From the NCBI GenBank assembly GCA_905397405.1, contig CAJPVJ010000218.1, positions 1 through 31,800 of the forward strand: a stretch of 31,800 bases of DNA, written 5' to 3'. Source of the DNA: Oppiella nova (taxonomy: Eukaryota > Arthropoda > Arachnida > Sarcoptiformes > Oppiidae). Position 1 is the stretch's first letter. The number at the start of each line of letters is the position of its first letter. This document shows, piece by piece, positions 22,123 through 31,800 of this stretch. The notes below the pieces were generated by a model. It worked only from the letters and a program-made list of their open reading frames with translations, was not told where the DNA came from and searched no databases. The translations under genes and the position numbers were made by a program.

Positions 22123-25101
22123 TTATGTCAACTCTTTGTATCGCAAGTAATTGATGAGACGCTGAGGAATGGCATCAGTGTTGGCATCCATTGACTTCGA
22201 CTGCAGTTGTCTTCCAATCGCTATTCGACACAAAAAGAGCAAAGATTTGACTGAAGAATGCGTTTCGAAGACATTAACGCTTCCCAATCGTGTCCTTCAT
22301 AATCGCAAACATATAATAAAATTTATTATTTTTGACTCAATGTAAGTGAAATGTATGTATAATTCATACCCGACTGCCAGCACTTGACCGGACTTGGAGT
22401 ACGTGCAGCACAAGCCGTGAGAGACAGTGCCCACCGCTGCCGGCTCTTCGCACTCCAATAGATCCCAAATCCTTAAAAGACTAATAAAACTCCAGTTATT
22501 CATTGGTTTAGTGAAATAATGTTAGCATTTATACCCGTCATCGGCGACCGTTGCAAAGTGTGTGCCGTCCGGACTAAACGATACGCTCCCTAAATGTGAA
22601 TGTGTTTAATAAGACGGGTATTTTAGGATTAGATGAATATATAGGTAACTGACTGATGAAGTGGCCGTTCTCTCCTCCCGCCCACACCAGTGTTGGTCGT
22701 GGTTTGAGTTGACTATCAATGCATTGAAAATTATAATAATTAGTACGGCATAAGAATGGATGTAATGTTAATAACTTAGTTTATATACTGGAATATCTGT
22801 AGTATGTCTCCATTGAAGGCATTCCATAGGATGGCAGTCGTATCCCACGAAACGGTCACAATTAGGCGACTGTCCGGCGAGAAGTCAGCGGCACTGACAT
22901 TGTGCTGATGGGCTGACAGTTGCTGACTAACGCTAAAAGTGTCCGCTTTGTAGACATTTGCCTATAATTACAATAATTCTAGATAAATAGGTGCCTTGAT
23001 TAAATGCGTTAAATGTCGTACAGTTTTACTTAAACCAAAAGTTATTAACGACTGGAAATCCGGTGCCCATCGACACCCTAACAAAGACTTTCCGTCGCTT
23101 TTGATTGATTTGAGTAGATTTCCGTCATCTATGAGATCCCATAACTTAAGGGTTCCGTCGAAAGAACTCGAGGCAAGAATGCCATGGATTGAGCACTCAA
23201 TGTGTGAAACACAGTCTTTATGATCGAGTAATTCAAGTAATAGTTTTCCTAATGACAACATAAATCACGAACACGTTATGAATTCATTCAAACTAAATAC
23301 ATATTATGATTATATATGGAATTGATTGTCGGATTACCAGAGTGTCAAGAAATCCTTTTAAAATCACTTTCAAACAAAATTCTTCATTCAAAACACACTA
23401 TAAATTACTTTAAAATTAGGTTTTGTTAATACAGACGGGAATTGGGTGCTATCATTACCTGACTGTATGTCCCAAATGCGAATTCTGCCGGACGAGTGGC
23501 CGGTTATGAGGAAATACTGCTTATAGTGGGCCGTCCGGTGCCAAAAAGCTGTAGATTTGTGCAAATTAGCCATAAGTGACAAACTCACAGATCTCACCAA
23601 ATGATTGCATTCTATCTCTAAATAATCCCTTTTATTTGTTTCATCACTTTTGCCGTTTCTGTCAAATGATAAGTTATATTCAGTTTAATAATTTCAATAC
23701 TTATTAAAGTTAATTTAAATTATAGTAAATTTAGATCATTTTAATCTTATAGAAATATTATATGGATATAATTTAATCCTTAAATTAGGTATTCATGTCA
23801 AGAAGTTAGAAACACTGTGCGGTATAACTCTGGGCTGCAGTTAGTTTTGCTCTCATTTTATATTTATAACAGAATTTAAAGCATACCATATATTGATAGT
23901 AATTATTTAAAGGATTAATTTGTATATTATCTAATGAAGTATTAAGCGTTTTATAATGAAAATTTTGTTTTTGGCAATAATTTATTAAATTGTAAAACAC
24001 ATGTCACAATATTGCCTACTCATAGAAAATTTATAATCATTTGAATTTTACAGAATTGGAAAAATATATAAGCAATATAATTCCTAATAAAATGTTAATT
24101 TTTACGAAAAGTTTTTATTAACTCTTCAATTTGATACGAAAAATATATTCATGCATTACATTATACTTATCAATAAGAATTGTGTAGTCTATAGAATATA
24201 ATAAATGAGGTCATGCAATTCTGTAGTATTTATGAAATATTAATACAATAATATGTTTAATAAATAATAAGAATCAAAGCTTTAACCGAATAATGAGAAT
24301 ATATTTATGCAGACATGTATATATATATTATGGACAATGTCTCAATCAAACATTTACTCCCTTAAAAACATAGTAATCATTGCATAACTGTATGTTCAAT
24401 ACATGTGCTGCCTCTTTGACCTTTATGATTGTTATTTATTATATGATAAGTAGTGACCGGAATATATCTGATTATGACCGGACACATACTTAAATCATGT
24501 CATTCATATAAAATATTCATTGTTAAAATACAGTATAATTTATTATATTTGATAGAAAATGAATTATTAATGACAAATGGATTTTGACATTAATAAAGTA
24601 TGTTACAGATAACTAGCATTCACCTAAATCTAGTGCGGCATAATTCATAACTGTATAATTATAATCAAATTTGCGGCATTTATAAATATAGTGTGCAAAA
24701 ATAATTAAATATTAATTAATATAGAAACATAGAAATATATTTAGGATTAATTTGTATATTTAAGGCAAACAAGCAATGAGCGAGAATAATTTTAGCTACT
24801 TATTGGGTTTATTCTGTACCATTAATACTACAATATAAGCATTAAATACAGAAATATAATCGGAAAAGCTATAAGTGAGTGACAAATACCTAATAAGTTG
24901 GTGCCATTTGACGAGAATCACTGTACTATTACCGGAAGAATAGGCAAATAGCTGGTCGTCATGAGAAAAGGCACACTTCCACGTCTGCAAACACTGACCA
25001 TTTGACTCCGGGTTATAATATTGTGGCGACAATTCGTTTATAATTTTAACTTTCGCTATATTTTGAGAATTAATTACTATAATTCTTGTAATACAATGCA
25101 T
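22123..25101 (-). CDS. WSB1/WSB2-family WD40-repeat protein with SOCS box
   Basis: Eight exons on the minus strand: 25101-24890, 23658-23459, 23248-23022, 22961-22789, 22712-22654, 22589-22535, 22471-22370 and 22294-22123. They join in frame to 399 aa (human WSB2 404, WSB1 421). WD40 blades include WKCAFSHDDQLFAYSSG, ITGHSSGRIRIWDIQSGK, ILASSSFDGTLKLWDLIDDG, CRWAPDFQSLITFG, HNVSAADFSPDSRLIVTVSWD and SVSFSPDGTHFATVADD. HGLCCTYSKSGQVLAVG closely parallels the last WSB blade. The C-terminal SOCS box (about 355-399; SLLFLCRIAI, then IPQRLINYLRY) recruits Elongin B/C and Cullin5, making the family a substrate receptor of ubiquitin ligases. The ATG at 25101 has an in-frame TAA two codons upstream. 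Intron 1 is 1231 bp; the others are 60-210 bp. Exon 6/7 (ADDG|IWDLLE) is slightly shorter than in human WSB. Confidence 0.92.
23659..24889 (-). other. Oversized intron 1 of the WSB gene, with 18-bp direct repeats
   Basis: This 1231-bp AT-rich intron holds the same 18-mer, AGGATTAATTTGTATATT, at 23911-23928 and 24743-24760, 832 bp apart. I see no coding exon or recognisable mobile-element protein in it. Confidence 0.7.
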
Positions 25102-27081
25102 TTTTTAATCAACCGATAGCACACATACCAATTGTTTCAGATTGTATTTCATTTGCCATTAAACAAAGTTCTTAAAATGTTATTTAGTGAACCCCTTTGC
25201 TAATTAACAATATTTACGGGATATAATTTAAATATATTCAAGAAATGAGCACTAATTTTAGTTAGAAATTAATTTTTCAGTCAATTATTAAGAATAACGA
25301 CGAGAATTGTGTGGTTGTGTTGAATGAGAGATTCAGTGCCAGCAATGCTTTCGCAAAAAACAGACTATTTTCTAGACTCGGATTTTATTGAATATTTTTA
25401 GTGAAGATGTAAACAGAGTTTGCATTAAAAGTACTGCACTTCTGGCGTCACCACAACCGGTCGATACCAATGAGGAATGAAGTAGTCTTTGGCTCAACGC
25501 CAGCACAATATTTATTACTTTCAGCGTTTGGTTTACAGCATAGTCTCGATAAACAGATTGTTTTCGACTAACTTTCTACAACTGTTTGCCTTATAATGCA
25601 TGCAAAACAATGATTTGTGAATAAATCAAGAATATTCTTCAAATTTTATCACTTAATAGTCATAAGAATGAGACTAATCAGTGGATTCATTGAATGAATG
25701 GATGGATAAGGTGTTCATTAAAGCGATGGATGTATGGTATGAATGAATGATACGTCAGGAGCCGATCGAATTGGTGTCCCTTTCCATTGGCTCACAACTG
25801 ACGCTCCCTTTCCTATCGATCCGATGAACGAGAATTGGAGTCAATTCTGTGCTATAAATAGTTTAAGTATTTGATGTCAAATGTGCGGAATATCTTGTAG
25901 TATATATGACTGCACTCTGAACTGAGAACTAGTTTCATAACAAATTGCATTTAATCCCTTTGAAAACATAATGAACTGATTTGTTAACACAAATCCGATA
26001 CTCGGCTGTGGGATTAGATTTCATTTCCCAACATAAATGAGTAAAATTGCAAAATTAATTAAAAACTTTTTGACTCTAATTTATTGTATTAAATGTCAAT
26101 TGGAAAAGTATATAAAAGTTTAATTAAGTATTTCGTTTGACTCATTGATGGACTGAATTAGAGGTACAATTGACTGTAAAATGCAATTTAGTAGTGCAGG
26201 TGTCGATGACACCTATGAAACCGGTATTCCTTGAACTGTATGTCCCTCTCCAACCCCTTTCACTTATCGTTCATTCAATTAATGAGTTTTTTTTTGAAAA
26301 TTACTAAATAATAGATTATATTTCCAGACGTTTGCGAACTTTTTTGATTAGTTTTCAATTGATATCTCATGTTCTGTCCAAAGACTTTGAAAATAAAAAA
26401 CTTTAAAACATTTGTTTGAGAGAATACTTTATTAAAAATAAATTTCTTATAATATCTTAAAATTTATTCAAATTTATTCCGATACCAAACGTATGAATAA
26501 TTAAGGATTGAGATTATGATAGAAATGAGTGAATGCCACGAGGAGCGGGTTGTTAATGAAAAATACTAATAAAATACATCATAAATAAGTTTGTGGCACA
26601 AAAAAATATAGCCTTTGGATTAGATTCAACAGATAGATAAGGGATTATTGACTAACACTATAGCATTGCCATTGAAAATCACACGTAAATAAAGCCAACG
26701 CTTATTAAAATGTCAAAAAGTTTTTCAATTTTGATTTGTTGCCAAACTATAGTTGCTATCAATTCAACCCTTTGTGAACTAAAATAAAATGATCCGAGTC
26801 ATCTAAAAAGTGAAGACTATGATCAAAACTGGTATCCAAGAGATCATTCTCATTGAAGGCATCAATTGTTTGTCACGTAATTTGTGAACAAATGCCGGGA
26901 TTTTGGCATAAGTTTTGAGTGAAAGACGGATTTTCAACAAAAAATAATTGCAAAAAATATTTACACTTTTTGTGACATTTAATTGAAACTCATTTTCAAT
27001 GATCTGCTCATCGCTTGCATAACACTCGCAAAGTATAGCCCATTATCTGCGGAACAGCGGAGGTGGTGGCCATCGAAAGTC
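25102..27081. other. Divergent intergenic region between the WSB and SOSS-B genes
   Basis: Nearly 2 kb lie between two outward-facing start codons, so both promoters and 5'UTRs should be here. It is AT-rich, with a GAATGAATGGATGGA-like low-complexity patch at about 25690-25750. I found no open frame with a recognisable domain. Confidence 0.6.
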
Positions 27082-27609
<528 letters not shown>

Positions 27610-27872
27610 CACTTTCATTTGTGGTTAGATTTGCTTTTTTATCAATTGTTTGCATCTAATTATGCGTTGATTATCGTTAACCACAACCGCTATATTAAGA
27701 CCACATCCAGTCTTAATACACGATATAATGACTATAATTACGAATGAAATTCAATGAATATTTAATAATTGTATTAATGAGTCAATCGTAAGATCCATAG
27801 TAAAGATTTCCATCGATTTTCTGATCATTTATTTGAAATTACGCAAAGATTGCGAAACTATAACTTATTTTG

Positions 27873-27878
27873 AATAAA
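27873..27878 (+). terminator. Candidate polyadenylation signal of the SOSS-B gene
   Basis: AATAAA, 264 nt after the stop codon, followed by a T-rich stretch. Confidence 0.5.
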
Positions 27879-28163
27879 ACTTTTAAATATTTTTATTTAT
27901 TTATTAAAACTAATACCGGTATAAAAATTGAAACAACAAAATTGCTGAACATTTTGACGCAAAACATTATCAAAAGTCATCAAAAGTTTTTTGTGCATAA
28001 ATATGCGGTAAGAATTAATTTATATTATTACCTCACGTTTAATGAATAGAAAGGGTAAACAACAACAAAATAAGGCAATTATTCAATGATTTATTAGTTT
28101 TATAACTATTTTACATGATATGAATATGAAATCAATTAATATTTACAAATAATTCAATTAATG

Positions 28164-28263
28164 AACAATAAGTTAAAAAGTTATTCAAAAACTCGATTCA
28201 TTGCTATTTTTGTCTCAGAAAATAAGACAAAAATGTTTACATAATTAACAATAAGTTAAAAAG
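28164..28263. repeat. 17-bp direct repeats flanking a perfect 10-bp-stem hairpin
   Basis: AACAATAAGTTAAAAAG occurs at 28164-28180 and 28247-28263. Between them ATTTTTGTCT (28206-28215) and AGACAAAAAT (28225-28234) form a perfect 10-bp stem with a 9-nt loop. Confidence 0.8.
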
Positions 28264-28420
28264 ATTTTACAAATCCTATATAATATAATAATTGTATAAT
28301 AAATTTAAGGCAAATCATACAACAAATATGCTATTTTTTGGACGCTTTTTATACCGTATAACGATTGTATAAAATAATAGTTAATTCAAAACAAAAACTC
28401 AAGTATTTTTCGAGTAATTT

Positions 28421-28744
28421 TTGGGCGAAGACTGCATTATAAAAGGTTATAATAAATGGTTTTCAGGAATTAGTCCAAAAAAGAAATCCCATTTGAAAGT
28501 AGGAATTAAAGGCAAGAAAAAAAAGTTTATAGTTTTGTGGAACGGGTTCTCAATATATTCCTATAATATCCAAACAAACACTTTGTATTCACAGAATCCC
28601 ATAGGAAATCGTAAATACTGTACTGTTTTTTACTGTAACTCTTATTTTTCGGTGTCAATGAACCGATCCGTATGCAGTCGTTTGCCAACTTATATGGACA
28701 GACCTCGCGGGACGGCATTACTGTTTGATTCAGTAGTAAACTAA
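28421..28744 (+). other. Open frame of uncertain coding status, unrecognised
   Basis: 107 codons are open to a stop at 28742-28744, but the only in-frame ATG is late (in SMNRSV). If real, it would be a 3' exon, for example after the acceptor-like TTTTCAG near 28468. It starts Lys-rich (KGKKKK), then reads FIVLWNGFSIYSYNIQTNTL and ends RPRGTALLFDSVVN. No family recognised. No upstream exon on the same strand is evident, because the SOSS-B gene ends cleanly at 27609. It may be chance, or a decayed gene or transposon fragment. Confidence 0.2.
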
Positions 28745-28960
28745 TTTTTGCTGTTTTTTTGCTGCAGAACACATATTAATGGTGTGTTAGTTATTAAGAG
28801 TTAATAACAAAACAAAAAATATGGCATAATTTGATTGCCAACAAAAGTATGGCAACTCAGTTATTAGCGCTAATCCATTGAACGCTAATCACTAAAAAAC
28901 ATAAATAAAAGCTCAACATTTCGTACATTGATTTACACGTTAATTCAATTAAGGCATTGG

Positions 28961-30712
28961 CTATACATAGGCCTCGGTTCTGGTGTTCAGACAACACAGC
29001 CGTCGGAAGGCGTGAGCCCACGAACTCAGCGTCTTCTCCGACCAGATCCAGAAGCCGGATGTGATGCCAGGCATAAGGCATGTGATGTACTTAATGAGAA
29101 ATACACTTAAATAGGGTTTCGAGGGCTTGAGGTCCACTTTGGGCGGCGGGCACGGGATGCCGAACTCCGGCTTATGGCACACGTCGGTGAGCCATGAGAG
29201 CAGAAACGAGTCGATGTTGTTGTGCTCGTAGTAATAGGTGGCCAACAGGAGGATCGCGGGGCACAGGTATAGCACCGAGAAGAAGCCGATCCGGAGCATC
29301 AGTTTCTCGAGTTTATCCGTTTTGAAGGTGCCGTCCATTTTCATGAGCGTCCGGATGCGCCACAACGAGACAAAGCCGGCCGTCAGGAAGAGGGCGCCCA
29401 CCGTTAGGTATATGAGGAGCGGGATGAGCACAAAGCCGGCCAAATAGGACTGATTCCAGAGGCCCACGAAACACACGCCACTCAACACATCGCCCTCCAC
29501 TTTGTTCATCGCCAGAACGGTGATCGTCTTGATGGCGGGCACCGCCCACGCCATCAGATGAAAGTAATGCGAGTTGTTTTCGATGGCCTCGTGCGACCAC
29601 TTGAGCCCAGCGCTCAGGAACCACGTGATGGTCAGTATAACCCACCAGATGGCCGAAGACATGGTGAAGAAGTAGAGAGTCATGAAGAGAAGAGTGCACT
29701 TCTCCTTCTTATTGCCCTGAGTTATGGTGCGAATCATCTGCACATTCGTCTGGCCGTCGGGCGCCGGGAAGGGCTGATTGCAGGCCACGGAGTCGCCCAA
29801 CGCGAAGCCGCAGATGTAGACGACGCCCACGAAGAAGTAGCAGAGGCTGAGGAATATGATGGGCCTCTCGGGGTATTGGAAGCGTTTGGTGTCAATGACA
29901 TACGTGGCGACTGTGAACAGAGTGGACACCACGCATAGGATGGCCCACAGGCCGGTCCACAAGCGAATGATACGGCGCTCGTCTTTGCCGAAGAGTATGC
30001 CATCGCAAGGGGCGCCGCAGTTCTTGTGGCTTTTGCCCTGAATGCGAAACACGTAATCCATTCCGGGAGGCGTCTGGAAGTTGACGGGACACACGAAGCC
30101 GAGGTCGCGACTGATGGTGGCGTTCGCCGGCGACTTGGGCCACGACTTGGTCGCCGCCGTATTCACGAACGGCCGATAGGGCGAGCCGTTCAGCCCGTCG
30201 CCCGACTGGTCGCTGTCCTGACCGAAGCACAGGACGCCGCGCTTCTTGTCCTCATTGGTGGGAAACTTGTCGCAGTTGAGCGGTTCCGGCCATTTGAAGC
30301 CGAACTTATTCATGAGATGTTCGCACCCGTTCTTCGCCGACTGGCAGAGCGACTGACACGGAAGCAGCGGTTTGTCGAGAATGGTGCAGACGGGCGCATA
30401 CATAGAGCACAGGAACATCTGGAGGTCGACACTGCACTGGACTTTGACGAGCGGGAAGAACTGGTGGACCTCCAGACCCGCGTCCTCCTGCTTCGCGTGG
30501 TTCAAGTTATTGGGAAGTATTGTCTCATTGTATTTGAGGTCTTTGCAGAGCGGGATGGTTATGGGCTCACACTTGCCGTGGTGTGCGAGGTGGCCGGACA
30601 TCACCGCACCCCCGGACACCTCCTCCGACACCACCCGCGAGGACATCAGTTGCGGTGATAGCGAGCCGAAGACACCGCACATCACCACAAGCGGTGTCCA
30701 AAAGGCTGTCAT
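28961..30712 (-). CDS. fz: Frizzled Wnt receptor (FZD1/2/7-like, fly fz group), intronless
   Basis: 583 codons in one exon; ATG at 30712, with in-frame TGA/TAG about 35 bases upstream. An N-terminal hydrophobic signal ([18 protein letters not shown]) is followed by a cysteine-rich Wnt-binding domain (about 45-165) with all ten cysteines (48, 56, 93, 102, 109, 119, 123, 130, 147, 162) and the core [20 protein letters not shown]. Seven membrane helices follow from about 250 to 555, including [19 protein letters not shown] and KWSHEAIE. The Dishevelled-binding KTxxxW motif is KTLSSW (560-565). CRD wording ([19 protein letters not shown]) places it with FZD1/2/7 rather than FZD5/8. N-glycosylation sequons are NET (62) and NAT (197). 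The C-terminus is short, with a CC pair, and ends TEAYV. The receptor acts at the plasma membrane in canonical and planar-polarity Wnt signalling. Confidence 0.96.
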   Translation of the reverse strand: MTAFWTPLVVMCGVFGSLSPQLMSSRVVSEEVSGGAVMSGHLAHHGKCEPITIPLCKDLKYNETILPNNLNHAKQEDAGLEVHQFFPLVKVQCSVDLQMFLCSMYAPVCTILDKPLLPCQSLCQSAKNGCEHLMNKFGFKWPEPLNCDKFPTNEDKKRGVLCFGQDSDQSGDGLNGSPYRPFVNTAATKSWPKSPANATISRDLGFVCPVNFQTPPGMDYVFRIQGKSHKNCGAPCDGILFGKDERRIIRLWTGLWAILCVVSTLFTVATYVIDTKRFQYPERPIIFLSLCYFFVGVVYICGFALGDSVACNQPFPAPDGQTNVQMIRTITQGNKKEKCTLLFMTLYFFTMSSAIWWVILTITWFLSAGLKWSHEAIENNSHYFHLMAWAVPAIKTITVLAMNKVEGDVLSGVCFVGLWNQSYLAGFVLIPLLIYLTVGALFLTAGFVSLWRIRTLMKMDGTFKTDKLEKLMLRIGFFSVLYLCPAILLLATYYYEHNNIDSFLLSWLTDVCHKPEFGIPCPPPKVDLKPSKPYLSVFLIKYITCLMPGITSGFWIWSEKTLSSWAHAFRRLCCLNTRTEAYV

Positions 30713-31800
30713 TGTTGTCGCTGTGATTATCACCACTCGTGTCCACTATCAGCAGCGACTGTCACACGCCTGTCGTCTACCGTCTCATGCCGTCAGACAT
30801 GGGTTGCGGTCATCAGACCATTGGATCCGTTGATGAGCGCAACGATGGATACATTTGGGTTCACTCGACACACACAGCACTCAATGGATAATAGATTTGT
30901 TTTGTTGTGTAAAGTCTTTATACAAATCAAACACAAAATGGTTTTCAATGCAAAACCATTCACTCAAACACTGAATCAGGTTTTTGTCTCCACTATACAC
31001 GCTGGCGCCGCATACAGTGCCCCATCACACCCATTGCCTCCCATTCCCTTAGTTTTTAGGTATATCACCGGAAACTTGTGTACAATTGTCTTTGGTGATA
31101 ATTTTTTAATTTATAAATTAATTAATTGTGTGAATAATTGATGAGATGTGTATTGAACGAGTATAGCGTGTATTGTATGCAGTGTTTGCTGTACTCGCAG
31201 TTCAAACAATCCCTGCATTGAAGATGTGTTGCACTCAATGTCATTGCCTTTTGACGCCTATATATCCCACTGCCATCTCTTATGCAATAACTCTCATCCC
31301 ATTCATCAATTCATTTGATGCCAAACGCCACGATTGGAGTCAAACTGATTTCAAATCAATTATAAATCATTCATAAAATTACTTTTAAAAAACTGAGGAA
31401 TAATGAAATAAGTAGAAAATGAGCACAAAGTATGGCACAAAACATATGAATCACATCCAAGATATGCCTTCAGGTTTGAGATAACTGTTTGCACTAAAGG
31501 CTGTGCTCTCAGCCTATTATTATCCGTCCATTCCGTCAATTGTGGTAAAAAAATAGCTGTTTTCGCTTAAAAATCAGTTATATTTGGTTTATATCACAAA
31601 TTAGTCTTGAAATCTGTATCACTATTCACACACAGAAAAAACCAATGCTTTGAAAAAGTTTTAGAAAAAAGTTTTTCATTGAATTATGTGCACAACTCTA
31701 GTGTTCACTTAATTTATTAGTATTTCTCCACAAATATAGTTGACTCCAAATCATGTAATACTTTGGAGGGGACCCACAGTTTTGTCCAAATCATCATTAC
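30713..31800. other. Upstream region of frizzled; no further gene seen
   Basis: The first part, read on the minus strand, should be the frizzled 5'UTR and promoter. The remainder is AT-rich with frames of 67-106 codons that match no family I know and lack coding character. Confidence 0.6.

Larger units (their letters stand above)
27879..28960. other. AT-rich interval between the convergent SOSS-B and frizzled genes
   Basis: It contains a hairpin between 17-bp direct repeats (28164-28263) and an unexplained open frame at 28421-28744. The right end should carry the frizzled 3'UTR (minus strand); no exact AATAAA on that strand was seen close to the stop. Confidence 0.6.

Noticed and set aside
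23806-24000. 64-codon minus-strand frame inside WSB intron 1
   Set aside because: WSB exons 1 and 2 join perfectly without it (IRNGKS junction), and the peptide has no WD40 features.
30026-30658. 210-codon plus-strand frame opposite frizzled, and other long frames there
   Set aside because: They are antisense shadows of the GC-rich frizzled coding exon, rich in Arg/Val/Glu with no domain. The frizzled frame accounts for the sequence.
30713-30736. Upstream extension of frizzled by eight codons
   Set aside because: It would need a GTG start. The ATG at 30712 directly precedes the signal peptide and is the first ATG after in-frame stops.
30821-31376. Frames of 106 and 67 codons right of frizzled
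   Set aside because: No recognisable domains. They overlap the expected frizzled 5'UTR/promoter and look like chance frames.

Overview
The window is eukaryotic nuclear DNA, most likely from an arthropod. Compact, intron-bearing metazoan genes sit in very AT-rich non-coding sequence. Most introns are only 55-100 bp, with GT-AG ends. The gene set (POU-IV factor, frizzled, WSB, SOSS-B, MYBBP1A/Pol5, an F-box/LRR protein and probably an EGFR tail) is conserved in animals. The small introns and the sequence style would suit a mite or another chelicerate, but that is inference. I see no prokaryotic operons, CRISPR array, rRNA, recognisable tRNA or intact transposon.

Layout. 49-437 (+) is the last coding exon of a receptor, probably EGFR/ErbB, whose kinase part lies off the left edge. 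438-8007 is AT-rich sequence with microsatellites. 8008-10737 (+) is a POU class IV (acj6/unc-86/Brn3-type) transcription factor in four supported coding exons; more 5' exons may exist. 10738-16340 is another long stretch with no gene I can support. 16341-17300 (-) is an intronless F-box/LRR gene. It lies head to head, 286 bp away, with a 19-exon MYBBP1A/Pol5-like gene at 17587-21949 (+). That gene converges tail to tail, 173 bp apart, on an eight-exon WSB (WD40 + SOCS box) gene at 22123-25101 (-). A 1.98-kb gap separates WSB from a three-exon SOSS-B (NABP/hSSB) gene at 27082-27609 (+). After 1.35 kb of AT-rich DNA comes an intronless frizzled receptor at 28961-30712 (-). The rest of the window shows no gene.

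The genes do not form a pathway. They are neighbours of mixed function: signalling at both ends (EGFR-like, frizzled), a neuronal selector gene, two probable ubiquitin-ligase substrate adaptors (F-box and SOCS-box), a nucleolar ribosome-biogenesis factor and a DNA-damage ssDNA-binding protein. Exon joins were worked out by hand. Every join in the POU4, MYBBP1A, WSB and SOSS-B models keeps the reading frame, and the totals divide by three (394, 1059, 399 and 123 residues). I found no clear new biological system. The points most worth a second look are the short SOSS-B, the reduced POU-IV box, a dispersed GTACAGTA/TACTGTAC word family, an oversized WSB intron with 18-bp direct repeats, and a hairpin between 17-bp direct repeats beside frizzled.
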